Part shown: positions 24,993-32,761 of the stretch, piece by piece
Numbering within the stretch: the first letter of the stretch is position 1
Layout of the letters: the number at the start of each line of letters is the position of its first letter
Origin: Alphaproteobacteria bacterium
Lineage (GTDB): Bacteria; Myxococcota_A; UBA796; GCA-2862545
Reading direction: 5' to 3'
DNA: 46,905 nucleotides
Assembly (NCBI GenBank): GCA_020632875.1
Contig: JACKET010000029.1
Location: 1 to 46,905, forward strand
The notes under the pieces: generated by a model
The model's database searches: none
Told to the model about the DNA's origin: nothing
The model's input: only the letters and a program-made list of their open reading frames with translations
Made by a program: the position numbers and the translations under genes

Positions 24993-27306
24993 GCCTCGCG
25001 GCCTCGACCGCGCCGCGCACGGCGGTCCGAAGCGCCTCGACCTCGAGGCTCGCATCGGCGTGCCCGGTGCCGAGGACCTTCCCGGACTTCACGTCGACGC
25101 GCCGCACGTCGATCACCACGCGCCCCGGGAACTCCGCCACGTTGCCGAGCACGAGCTCCTTCGCACCGGCGAGCTTCCCGAGCCGCACCGCGGCGTCCGG
25201 GTCGACGTAGGCCGACGCGTTGAGGTCGAGCTCCGCGCGCACGGCGTCGATCCGGGCGCGCTCCACGACGCTCGCGCCGCCCTGCACGAGCTCGGTGACC
25301 GCCATCGTCGCGAGCAGGTCGCCGAGGCCCACGCGCGAAACGCTGCCCCCCGCCACGTCGAACGGGAGCACCGCGAGGGTGCCCTTCTTCGAGCCCACCC
25401 CGCCGGGCTTCGCGAGCTGGTGCGCCACGACGGGGTCGGTCGGGTCGAGCCCGGCGAGGGTCGACGCCACCCGCGCCCGGTCGTCGAGGGCCGCGAACGC
25501 CGCGGCGAGGTTCGACCGCACCGCGGGGTTCTCCTCGAGCTCGAGGGACTTCAGGAAGCTCTGCACCGCGAGCTCGGGCAGGCCCCGCCGCAGGTACGCG
25601 AGCCCGAGCCCCGCGTGGGCACCGGGGTGGTCGGGCATCCCCTCGACCACGCCCGTCCAGGCGTGCAGCGCCTCGTCGAGCCGGCCGAGGTCGGCGAGGA
25701 GCTCGGCGCGCACGTAGCGGTCGGCGTCCTCCTCGGGCTTCGCGACGGCCTCGAGCGCCGCCTCGAGGTCGCCGGCCAGCCGCAGCCGTGCCGCGCGCTC
25801 GTCCGGCCACGGGTCCGAGCCCTCGAGCAGCGCGTCGACCCGCGCCGTGTCGCCACGCGCGACGTACACCCAGAACGCGGCGTCCACCGTCTCGGTGTGG
25901 CCCAGGGCTTCGAGCTGCGCCAGCGCGCGCTCGGCCGTGTACGGGCGCCGTCCGGCCGCCGCGAGCCGCACCCGGGCCTCCTGCACGGCCGGCTCCGTCG
26001 AGCCCGCGAAGGGCGCGAGCTCCGCGAGGGCCTCGCGGGCGTCCTCGCGCGGGGTGGGCTCGCCCTTCGCGAACAGCGAGCCGCCTCCGCGGATCCGGCG
26101 CCGCGTCCAGCGCGACAGCGAGAGCGCCCGCGCCTTCAGCGCCTCCTGGAAGCGCGGATCGTCCGGCGGGTGCTTCTTCCCGGCGGGGATGACCTCGCCC
26201 CACCAGCCCGCCGCGGTCCAGGCCTTCATCCGCTCGAGCTCGGCGCCGGCGTCGTCGGGGTGCGCGGCCATCCAGGCCGCCCAGTGCTGCTCGGCCCCCA
26301 CGAAATCGCCGGCCGCGGCGAGCCGCCGGGCCGCGGCGGGGTCGGCCGCCCCCTTCAGCCGGGGTCGGTAGAGCTGGATGCCGTGCCGCGGCACGACCGC
26401 GACGAGCGTGCGCTGATCGAGGGTGCCGAGGAACTCGAGACCGTCGAAGGCCCACGGCCCCGTGCCGTGCGGCGGGGCGTTCGCGGCCGACAGCGGCGTG
26501 CCGTTCCGCAGCCACGTCTGCACGGTTCCGTCGCGCGACAGCACCACGCCCTGCGACCAGTACGCGAGCGACACGAGGTCGCCGTCGACCACGCACTGGC
26601 GCGGTCTCCACGCCTCGGCCGCCGTCAGCGCCTGCCGCACGGGCCCGCTGCGGGTGTCGAGCGCCATCACCGCGCCCGTGCGCTTCAGCCCGCCGTCCAG
26701 GGTCACGAGCTCGAGGGTCTCGAACGCCTTGCTCGTCGCCATCGTGAGCGACGTGCCGTCGGCGAGGGCGCCGCACGGCCCGGCAGAGGCGGGCTTCGGC
26801 CACGTGGTGTCGACGTACGCCGGCAGCCGGGCCTGCTGCTGGATGCTCCCGTCGTCCTGGAAGATCGTGATGGTGTCGGTCAGCGACGACCAGCCGAAGA
26901 ACGAGCCGTCCGCCGTCCGGTACAGCTCGCAGCCCTGGCCGACGTCGACCGGGTCGCCGATGAGCTCCACACCACCGTCGCGGCGGAACTGCACGATGCC
27001 CTGCTGCCGGTCGCAGCCCCACAGCCCGTCGGCGTCGACCACGACGTGCCCCCGCAGCCAGGCGTACTGCTTCGGCGTCTTCCAGCGGTCGCGGTCGAGC
27101 ACGCCGTCGGCGGAGAGGTGCAGGATGTCGCCCTCGCCGACGAGCACGAGCCCACCGGCCGGATCGAGCCCGTACGCGGCGAGGTCCTGGAGGCGGTCGG
27201 GCGGATGCGGCCACACGAGCACGCTCGGCTCGAGGGTGATGACGTGCTGCCAGCGCCCCGCGGCATCGATGGGGTCGGCGGCGAGCGCCGCGAGGAGGAA
27301 GAGCAT
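24988..27306 (-). CDS. Secreted propeller-TPR protein with CsgG/FlgO-like C-terminal domain
   Basis: The 772-residue product opens with a short signal peptide (MLFLLAALAADP). Residues about 20-330 have repeated strand motifs (LVLVGEGDILHLSADG, HVVVDADGLWGCDR, TLVAVVPRHGIQLYRP) that suggest a propeller. From about 335 to 640 there are TPR-like helical pairs (AGAELERMKAWTAAGWWGEVIPAG, YVRAELLADLGRLDEALHAW, AHAGLGLAYLRRGLPELAVQSFLKS). The last 130 residues (GTLAVLPFDVAGG, GLGDLLATMAVTELVQGGASVVERARIDAVRAELDL, LGKLAGAKELVLGNV) match the CsgG/FlgO-type lipoprotein fold. This indicates an outer-membrane or periplasmic assembly factor. No strong Shine-Dalgarno is seen at the ATG. Confidence 0.7.
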   Translation of the reverse strand: MLFLLAALAADPIDAAGRWQHVITLEPSVLVWPHPPDRLQDLAAYGLDPAGGLVLVGEGDILHLSADGVLDRDRWKTPKQYAWLRGHVVVDADGLWGCDRQQGIVQFRRDGGVELIGDPVDVGQGCELYRTADGSFFGWSSLTDTITIFQDDGSIQQQARLPAYVDTTWPKPASAGPCGALADGTSLTMATSKAFETLELVTLDGGLKRTGAVMALDTRSGPVRQALTAAEAWRPRQCVVDGDLVSLAYWSQGVVLSRDGTVQTWLRNGTPLSAANAPPHGTGPWAFDGLEFLGTLDQRTLVAVVPRHGIQLYRPRLKGAADPAAARRLAAAGDFVGAEQHWAAWMAAHPDDAGAELERMKAWTAAGWWGEVIPAGKKHPPDDPRFQEALKARALSLSRWTRRRIRGGGSLFAKGEPTPREDAREALAELAPFAGSTEPAVQEARVRLAAAGRRPYTAERALAQLEALGHTETVDAAFWVYVARGDTARVDALLEGSDPWPDERAARLRLAGDLEAALEAVAKPEEDADRYVRAELLADLGRLDEALHAWTGVVEGMPDHPGAHAGLGLAYLRRGLPELAVQSFLKSLELEENPAVRSNLAAAFAALDDRARVASTLAGLDPTDPVVAHQLAKPGGVGSKKGTLAVLPFDVAGGSVSRVGLGDLLATMAVTELVQGGASVVERARIDAVRAELDLNASAYVDPDAAVRLGKLAGAKELVLGNVAEFPGRVVIDVRRVDVKSGKVLGTGHADASLEVEALRTAVRGAVEAARR

Positions 27307-27344
27307 GGCGGCGTCTATCCAGGTCGGACCGGCCTCGCCGGCCG

Positions 27345-28199
27345 TCAGACGAGGAAGACGGGCTCCTGGTCGGCGGGCATGGCCGCGCGCTCGGCGGGCG
27401 TGAGGCGAGCGTACACCTCGACCAGGTTGCCGCCCGGGTCGGTGAGCCACAGCTCGTGCAGCGGCGTGCCCCGCCACGTCGTGCGGGCGGGCTTGTGCAC
27501 GGGCCACCCCGCCGCGACGGCGCGCCGGTGGGCGTCGATGACCGCCGCCCGGTCGGGGACCTCGATGCCGAGGTGGTAGAGCGTGTCGTGGTGCAGCGTC
27601 TTCCCGTCCGACACGAGGACGACGAAGTTGGTGCGGAGCGCGGCGCTCACGAACGTCACGTAGCGGTGGGTCCACTCCTTCGGCTCGACGCCGAGCAGCC
27701 AGGCGTAGAACCGCGCCGCGGCGGCGAGGTCGGGAACCCGCACGCTCGCGTGGAACTCGCGCGGAGCGAGCGGCTCGGGCCCGTCGCGGAGGGCCTCGAG
27801 CACCGCGAGCCGGCCGTCGATGGCGTCGCGCGCGACGCGGAAGTGGTGCAGCCGCTCGTCGTCCGACAGGTCTTCGTGCTTGCGGTCGGGGTCGGGCATC
27901 GCCCAGCTCATGCGGCGCGCGTCGCCCAGGAACACGGGGCACGACTCCTCGGCGCACAGCGTGATGACGAGGTCGACCGTGGTGGGGTCGATCGTGTCGA
28001 CGTGCTTGCTGTGGTGCGGGCCCGCATCGATGCCGACCTCGGCCAGCGCCCGGACCGCGTACGGATTGACGCGGGACGGCGCGCTGCCGGCGGACTGCAC
28101 GCGCACGCGGTCTCCGAAGCGCTTGCGCGCGAGGCCCTCGGCCATCTGGCTGCGCGCCGAGTTCGCGACGCACAGGAACAGGATGCTGTCGAACCTCAC
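27345..28199 (-). CDS. ArsC-type arsenate reductase fused to a glyoxalase/ArsI-like domain
   Basis: GGAGGG precedes the GTG at 28199. Residues 1 to about 140 are a low-molecular-weight-phosphatase-type ArsC: the Cx5R loop FLCVANSARSQMAEG with Cys10, and the redox pair Cys82/Cys87 in TLCAEESCPVF. The first two match the numbering of thioredoxin-coupled ArsC (Cys10, Cys82). After a linker, residues about 150-284 form a vicinal-oxygen-chelate domain (EFHASVRVPDLAAAARFYAWLLGVEP, DTLYHLGIEVPD, ELWLTDPGGNLVEVYARL) close to ArsI/CadI. The adjacent Cys pair that binds trivalent arsenic in ArsI is replaced by TTWRGTP, so the lyase half may act on another ligand. No ars operon is seen around it. Confidence 0.8.
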   Translation of the reverse strand: MRFDSILFLCVANSARSQMAEGLARKRFGDRVRVQSAGSAPSRVNPYAVRALAEVGIDAGPHHSKHVDTIDPTTVDLVITLCAEESCPVFLGDARRMSWAMPDPDRKHEDLSDDERLHHFRVARDAIDGRLAVLEALRDGPEPLAPREFHASVRVPDLAAAARFYAWLLGVEPKEWTHRYVTFVSAALRTNFVVLVSDGKTLHHDTLYHLGIEVPDRAAVIDAHRRAVAAGWPVHKPARTTWRGTPLHELWLTDPGGNLVEVYARLTPAERAAMPADQEPVFLV

Positions 28200-28228
28200 G
28201 TGCCCTCCACGGCGGACCGCTAACGCGC

Positions 28229-29419
28229 CTACCAGCCCTGGGACCGCTGGATCTGCTCGGCGAGCAGGGCGTAGTGGTACGCGCTGATCCACCGCGGCTG
28301 GCAGTACCCCATCACGTCGGCCGTGTCGGCCTCCACGAACGTATCGGTGCGGAAGTCCCAGCCGATCGTGCCGATCGACCCGTCGGTCATCGGGAAGTCG
28401 GGGTCGGTGTTGGACGCACTCCCACACGGCGCGTGCTCGAGCCCGTGCATGTGGCCGAGCTCGTGGGTGAGCGTGGACTCGGAGAGCGCGTCACCGAAGG
28501 CCGCACCTGCGGCGAAGTAGGCCCGCGACGGCCAGCCGTTGCCGCCGTCCTCCGAGGTCCCCGTGACCCCCTGGAAGTCGTCGCGCGACGCCACGCCCGA
28601 CACGAGCCCGTAGTAGTACACGTCGCTCGGCGCCTGATCGATCGACTCCTGCACGACCCCGACGTCGACGAGGATGTCGCCGAGGTCGTTCGTGGCCCAC
28701 GGACGCACGGTGCCCACGGTGATCTCGACGCTGGTGGTCGGGTACAGCGCCATCACCGCGTCGCGGAAGCCGTCGATCACGGCGGGCGAGGTGTCGGGCA
28801 CGAACCCGTCGACCTCGTAGGGCACCATGTGGATGCGGATCGGACCGGTCGCTTCGGCGGCGAGCGCGGCCTCGCCCGACGCCGGGAACCGCGCGGAGGG
28901 GTTCTCCTGGCCGGGACGCCACAGCGTGACGCGGTAGGTCGCGTCGGGCTGGACGGCCTCCGCGGGCAGGTCGATGTGGAGCCCCGTCTCCGGCACGTCC
29001 ATCGCGGAGTCGGCATCGAGCAGGAACGACGCGCTGTATGGCGTGGTCACGCCGCCGACGGTCACCTCGACCCGGGCCTCGACCTCGGCCGTGCTCCAGC
29101 CGTCCGGCGCATCGAGGTACACGACGACACGCGCCCCGCGATCGGCCACCACGGGGACCTCGCGGTCGTCGGGGAGCACGGCCTCGCCGCCCTCGAGCAG
29201 GGGGACCTTCACGACCTGGAACAGCGAGACGCCGAGCAGGCCCGGACCGCCGGCGTCGAGCGGGAGATCCGGCGTGGGGTCGACCTCCGGATCGAGCTCG
29301 GGATCGAGCTCGGGGTCGGACGTGGGGTCGCAGTCTGCGGGGTGCCCGTCGTCGACGGAGAGCCGGGTGCAGCCGATGGCCGGGAGGACGAGCGAGAGAG
29401 CGAGAACGGTGCGGGACAT
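28229..29419 (-). CDS. Metzincin-like zinc metalloprotease lipoprotein
   Basis: The ATG at 29419 has GGAGCTC upstream and gives a signal peptide with lipobox (LPAIGCTR, Cys17). An acidic linker DPELDPELDPEVDP follows. Residues 60-190 look like beta-sandwich domains. The catalytic part holds HELGHMHGLEH (His319, Glu320, His323, His329) and a Met-turn in ADVMGYCQPRW (Met370), the metzincin signature. Cys in APCGSAS and GYCQP may form a disulfide. The protein is 396 residues and should be displayed outside the inner membrane, digesting extracellular or prey proteins. It diverges from the TIGR02147 regulator across a region with three palindromes, which may control both. Confidence 0.85.
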   Translation of the reverse strand: MSRTVLALSLVLPAIGCTRLSVDDGHPADCDPTSDPELDPELDPEVDPTPDLPLDAGGPGLLGVSLFQVVKVPLLEGGEAVLPDDREVPVVADRGARVVVYLDAPDGWSTAEVEARVEVTVGGVTTPYSASFLLDADSAMDVPETGLHIDLPAEAVQPDATYRVTLWRPGQENPSARFPASGEAALAAEATGPIRIHMVPYEVDGFVPDTSPAVIDGFRDAVMALYPTTSVEITVGTVRPWATNDLGDILVDVGVVQESIDQAPSDVYYYGLVSGVASRDDFQGVTGTSEDGGNGWPSRAYFAAGAAFGDALSESTLTHELGHMHGLEHAPCGSASNTDPDFPMTDGSIGTIGWDFRTDTFVEADTADVMGYCQPRWISAYHYALLAEQIQRSQGW

Positions 29420-29448
29420 GAGAGCTCCAGAGTGAGAGGCAGAGGGCC

Positions 29449-29466
29449 GTGGACCGTGGACCGTGG
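29449..29466. repeat. GTGGACC heptad repeat (two and a half units)
   Basis: Two perfect GTGGACC heptads followed by GTGG lie 30 bp upstream of the metalloprotease start. The same heptad, read on the other strand as GGTCCAC, is tandemly repeated ten times at 41935-42004. Confidence 0.6.
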
Positions 29467-29523
29467 CCGTGGAGCTACCGTACCGTCTGTACTCATCTTC
29501 GTGCCATGCATGCGGACCCGGAA

Positions 29524-29544
29524 GTGTTCTCATGCTGAGAACAC
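29524..29544. promoter_or_regulatory. Palindrome 1: 9-bp arms with 3-bp spacer
   Basis: GTGTTCTCA is followed by TGC and the exact complement TGAGAACAC. It is the first of three perfect inverted repeats, each with a 3-bp centre, in the AT-richer region upstream of the TIGR02147 gene. It is a likely operator. Confidence 0.6.
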
Positions 29545-29556
29545 TCCTCCTGTACG

Positions 29557-29571
29557 GATCGATACTCGATC
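29557..29571. promoter_or_regulatory. Palindrome 2: 6-bp arms with 3-bp spacer
   Basis: GATCGA, TAC, TCGATC: an exact inverted repeat centred 30 bp after palindrome 1. Confidence 0.5.
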
Positions 29572-29580
29572 TCTCGTGTA

Positions 29581-29595
29581 CTCACATGATGTGAG
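29581..29595. promoter_or_regulatory. Palindrome 3: 6-bp arms with 3-bp spacer, abutting the -10 hexamer
   Basis: CTCACA, TGA, TGTGAG: an exact inverted repeat centred 24 bp after palindrome 2. It ends one base before TACAGT, so a protein bound here would block the promoter of the regulator gene. Confidence 0.55.
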
Positions 29596-29596
29596 A

Positions 29597-29602
29597 TACA
29601 GT
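29597..29602 (+). promoter_or_regulatory. Possible -10 hexamer for a leaderless transcript (TIGR02147 gene)
   Basis: TACAGT stands 6 nt before the ATG at 29609, and no Shine-Dalgarno is present. Confidence 0.45.
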
Positions 29603-29608
29603 GATTCC

Positions 29609-30448
29609 ATGAGTCTCCCTAGCCCCTACGACTACCTCGACTACCGGCGGTACCTCGCCGAGTGGTTCGCGAAGAAGAAGGAGGCCAACCCGCGCTTCAG
29701 CCACCGGCTGTTCGCCAGGCGCGCGGGTCAGCAGAGCCCGTCGCTGCTGCACCACGTCATCGAGGGGCGCCGCAACCTCACGCCCCAGACCACCGAGGGG
29801 TTCGTCACCGCGCTCGGGCTGCGTGCCGGCGAGGCGCGGTTCTTCCGGTTGCTCGTCGATCTCGACCAGTCCCGCGAGCCCGAGGCCCGCAACCGCGCGT
29901 GGGACGAGATCAGCGCCACCCGGCGCTTCCGCGAGGCCCGCAGCATCGAGCGCGGGGCGTTCGACTACCTCTCGAACTGGGCGCTGCCCGCCATCCGCGA
30001 GCTCGCCGCGCGATCCGACTTCCAGCCCGACCCCGAGTGGGTGGCCGACAACCTGCGCCCGCGCATCCAGCCGCGCGACGCGGCCGCGGGCCTGAAGACC
30101 CTCGTCGAGCTCGGCATGCTCGTCGAGGATGGCGAGGGCGGCCTCGTCCCCGCCGAGGCGAGCGTCGCGACGCCGCCCGAGGTCGCCGGCCTCGCCGTGC
30201 GCAACTACCACCGCGGCATGCTCGAGCGCGCCGCCGAGGCCATCGAGCTGTTCCCGGGCTCCGAGCGGCACCTGCTCGCCGTCACCGTCGGGGTGCCCGA
30301 GTCCCTGCTGCCCGTCCTGAAAGAGGAATCGAACGCGTTCCTCCGGCGGATGATGGACCTGTGCGACTCCAGCACCGAGGACGTCGATCGCGTCATGCAG
30401 ATGAACCTCCAGATCTTCCCCTTGAGCTCCCGTCGGGAGGGCCCCTGA
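29609..30448 (+). CDS. TIGR02147-family transcriptional regulator
   Basis: The 279-residue product starts SLPSPYDYLDYRRYLAEWFAKKKEANPRFSHRLFARRAG, the opening typical of TIGR02147 proteins known from Fibrobacter, Bdellovibrio and Myxococcota. FARRAGQQSPSLLHHVIEGRRNLTPQTTEGFVTALGL forms a helix-turn-helix at about 34-70. The C-terminal 190 residues are helical with the family motifs FDYLSNWALPAIRELA and LKTLVELGMLVEDGEGGLVPA (a winged-helix-like second unit). It is preceded by three palindromes and overlaps the lipoprotein gene by one base, so it probably controls itself and that gene. Confidence is high for the family, low for the signal it senses. Confidence 0.85.
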   Translation: MSLPSPYDYLDYRRYLAEWFAKKKEANPRFSHRLFARRAGQQSPSLLHHVIEGRRNLTPQTTEGFVTALGLRAGEARFFRLLVDLDQSREPEARNRAWDEISATRRFREARSIERGAFDYLSNWALPAIRELAARSDFQPDPEWVADNLRPRIQPRDAAAGLKTLVELGMLVEDGEGGLVPAEASVATPPEVAGLAVRNYHRGMLERAAEAIELFPGSERHLLAVTVGVPESLLPVLKEESNAFLRRMMDLCDSSTEDVDRVMQMNLQIFPLSSRREGP

Positions 30449-31398
30449 TGAACGGTCGAACCGCTCCCCTGCTCGCGTGGCTCGCGGTCCTCGCGTGCAC
30501 GCGCCCCGCCGAGGGCACGTTCGTCGGCAACCCCGAGCTCACGGCCCGCTACCGGTCGAGCGAGACGCGGATCGCCCGCGGCGGTCGGCTCGTCGCGCCT
30601 GAGTCCTTCCTCCTCGAGTGCGACGGCGAGGGCGACACCGCGCTCGGCTCGGCGTCGTTCGAGTTCCGGGGCGAGCGCAGCGACGACTTCGTGCAGATCC
30701 CCGAAGGCAGCTACTGCGGCGTCTTCTTCGTCGTGCAGGAGCTCACGGTCGAGTTCGACGACGGCGGGGCCGCGCTCACCTCGGTCACCGCGCGCGACTT
30801 CGACCTCGTCGTGCCCGCCGACATCCAGGTCGGGCCCGGCGACACGTTCCTGCTCGACCTCGCCGACGACACGTGGCTCGACGCGCTGGCGCAGTACGCC
30901 ATCGCCGGCGCGAACGAGGTCGAAGGCGACCCGGATCTCGCCGACGCCTTCTTCGGGGGCCTCGAAGAGAGCACCGTCGCCGACGCGCCCGAGGCGCCCG
31001 ACACGCCGCTCGAGGGCCGCCTCGACCTCGCCGACTACCCCGTCTCGCCGGCCGGCACGCCCACCTCCGAGCCCGACTGCGGCGCGGGCGTCACGTTCGA
31101 CCTCGCCTTCCCCGTGCCCCCCGCGGCCATGGCGACGATCGGCGTCGACGGGGTGGGCTGGTGTGAAGCGGGCCTGCAGTTCACGGCCGACCTCGCCCCG
31201 CTCACCGCGACGCAGCTCGACTACGCGAGCCTCGGCACGTACACGGTCACGTACAACGGCTGGGGCGAGGGCTGCGGAGCGCTGCACTGCGGCCAGCTCA
31301 CCGACGACGCGGGCGCGCCCGTGGGGCTGCCGTGCACCGTCCTCGCGTACTGCGATGGCGAGGGCGGGCTCGCGACGGCCACGGGCTACGCCTGGTAG
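30448..31398 (+). CDS. FVGNP-type secreted lipoprotein, partner of the TIGR02147 regulator
   Basis: The 316-residue product has a signal peptide and lipobox (LAVLACTRP, Cys16), immediately followed by GTFVGNPELTARY. A G-x-x-VGNP segment just after the lipid Cys is often seen in lipoproteins encoded next to TIGR02147 regulators. The rest is an acidic beta-rich protein with at least six Cys (LLECDGEG, SYCGVFF, PDCGAGV, WCEAG, GCGALHCG, PCTVLAYCDGEGG), likely in disulfides. GGGAGG precedes the ATG, which shares one base with the upstream stop. Function unknown; expression coupled to the regulator suggests a surface protein under conditional control. Confidence 0.75.
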   Translation: MNGRTAPLLAWLAVLACTRPAEGTFVGNPELTARYRSSETRIARGGRLVAPESFLLECDGEGDTALGSASFEFRGERSDDFVQIPEGSYCGVFFVVQELTVEFDDGGAALTSVTARDFDLVVPADIQVGPGDTFLLDLADDTWLDALAQYAIAGANEVEGDPDLADAFFGGLEESTVADAPEAPDTPLEGRLDLADYPVSPAGTPTSEPDCGAGVTFDLAFPVPPAAMATIGVDGVGWCEAGLQFTADLAPLTATQLDYASLGTYTVTYNGWGEGCGALHCGQLTDDAGAPVGLPCTVLAYCDGEGGLATATGYAW

Positions 31399-31399
31399 G

Positions 31400-31903
31400 T
31401 CACCAGAAGGCCGGGCGCTCCGGCAGGCCGGCGCCACAGGCGGTGCACGCCCGGTGGTCGTCGCTCACGTCCTCCAGCGCGGCGCATCGCTCGCAGCGCA
31501 CCCAGATCCGGTTGATGCGCGTGGGCTTCCACACGCTCGTCCACACACTGCCGACGAAGTCGTCGCCGAACAGCTCGCGCATCGCGACCGCGTGGTGCCG
31601 GCCGAGCGCGGCCTTCATGGCCTCCTCGGTCTCCCAGGCGGTCACGGTGAATCCGCGCAGCCCGACGAAGCCCGTCACGATGGACAGGAACCCCGGCTCT
31701 TCGAGGAAGTCCGCCACGTTCTGGCGGGCGTGCTCGCGGATGCGGTCCCGCTCGGACGGATCGCGCGCCGCGATCCACGTCAGCGCCATGCAGCCGGGCG
31801 GGTTGCGGTTGTCGGATGCGACCCGCAGCGAGTAGCCGTACTCGGCCCGCCCTGTGCCGATGGGCTCGGCGAGGGCGAGGGCCACGAAGTCCTCGGGGGT
31901 CAC
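31400..31903 (-). CDS. ABM-like domain protein with C-terminal zinc ribbon
   Basis: The 167-residue product contains a ferredoxin-like alpha-beta domain of the antibiotic-biosynthesis-monooxygenase type (FLSIVTGFVGLRGFTVTAWETEEAMKAALGRHHAVAMRELFG). It ends with a zinc-ribbon-like C-x2-C ... C-x2-C (RCERCAALEDVSDDHRACTACG). The GTG at 31903 comes one base after the stop of the DJ-1 gene, so they form a unit. Family members degrade haem, oxidise small aromatics or act as dimeric binding folds; the ribbon is unusual. Its stop faces the lipoprotein stop at 31398 with one base between, within a short CTGGT/ACCAG dyad. Confidence 0.6.
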   Translation of the reverse strand: MTPEDFVALALAEPIGTGRAEYGYSLRVASDNRNPPGCMALTWIAARDPSERDRIREHARQNVADFLEEPGFLSIVTGFVGLRGFTVTAWETEEAMKAALGRHHAVAMRELFGDDFVGSVWTSVWKPTRINRIWVRCERCAALEDVSDDHRACTACGAGLPERPAFW

Positions 31904-31904
31904 G

Positions 31905-32651
31905 TCAGCGCCCCAGCGCTTCGATGACCAGGCGAGCCGCCTCGGCACCCGAGAACTGCTGCTGGCCGGTCACGAGGTTCCCGTCGCGGACCGCGAAGGG
32001 CCGGAACATCTGGTCGACCACGAAGTTCGTGCCCTCCAGGCGCCGCGCCTCCGTCTCGATCCAGAAGGGCTGGATGCGCTGGCCGACGAACGCGTCGGCG
32101 TAGGCTTCCTCGGCATCCGCGAAGCCCGTCCAGGTGCGGCCCTTCACGAGCAGCTCGCCGCTCGACAGCCGCGCCCGCAGGAGCACGCTGGTCGCGTGGC
32201 ACACGAGCGCCGTGACGCGCCCGGCCTCGAAGAACCGCACCACCACGTCGTGCACGCGGGGGTTCTCGGCGAACGTGTACATGGGGGACTGCCCGCCGGC
32301 GAGGAACACGGCGTCGTAGCCCGCCGGATCGACGCCCTCGAGGCTCGCGGTGTCGGCGAGCAGGGCGGCGTGACGCGCCGACCGCTTGAAGCCGAGCGAG
32401 AGGAGGTCGTCGGCGGAGTACTGGCTCGGATCCTCCGGATCCGAGAACCCGTCCGCGACCAGCGCGCCGCCGTCGGGGCTGCGGATCTCCACCTCGTAGC
32501 CCGCCTCGACGAACGCCCAGTACGGGTGCGTGACCTCGGCCCACCAGAAGCCGATGGGCCACCCGGTCTGCGTGCTGGTGGCGGGGTTGGCGACGACGAG
32601 GAGGACCTTCTTCTTCCGATCGGGACGCGTGACGTTGAGGTTGCCGCTCAT
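31905..32651 (-). CDS. DJ-1/PfpI superfamily protein (Hsp31-like)
   Basis: The 248-residue product has the nucleophile elbow VTALVCHATSVLL with Cys151 and an Asp/Glu-rich upstream segment (WAEVTHPYWAFVEAGYEVEIRSPDGG) with Glu39 positioned as the second catalytic residue. YDAVFLAGGQSPMYTFAENPRV is the family's glycine-rich strand. Such proteins are chaperones, deglycases or glyoxalase III enzymes that protect against reactive carbonyls. AAGGAG precedes the ATG. It is divergent from a LysR regulator with a perfect LysR-type box between them, so this gene and the ABM gene are the probable targets. Confidence 0.85.
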   Translation of the reverse strand: MSGNLNVTRPDRKKKVLLVVANPATSTQTGWPIGFWWAEVTHPYWAFVEAGYEVEIRSPDGGALVADGFSDPEDPSQYSADDLLSLGFKRSARHAALLADTASLEGVDPAGYDAVFLAGGQSPMYTFAENPRVHDVVVRFFEAGRVTALVCHATSVLLRARLSSGELLVKGRTWTGFADAEEAYADAFVGQRIQPFWIETEARRLEGTNFVVDQMFRPFAVRDGNLVTGQQQFSGAEAARLVIEALGR

Positions 32652-32730
32652 GGGGATGCTCCTTTCCGCCCGACGGCCTCGCCGGGCCCCATCAAGCTAG
32701 GGTTCCCCGATGACTGAACCCAGCGCATGA

Positions 32731-32751
32731 TGTTCATCGTCTACATGAACA
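32731..32751. promoter_or_regulatory. LysR-type box in the DJ-1/LysR divergent region
   Basis: TGTTCAT and its exact complement ATGAACA are separated by 7 bp, giving the T-N11-A core of LysR binding sites. It lies 11 bp before the LysR start and about 80 bp before the DJ-1 start. Confidence 0.7.
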
Positions 32752-32761
32752 GGATCGAACA

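Noticed and set aside
23800..27579. Plus-strand frame of 1259 codons across the GST and TPR region
   Set aside because: It crosses several real genes on both strands, has Arg/Pro-rich composition and has no start signal or motif.
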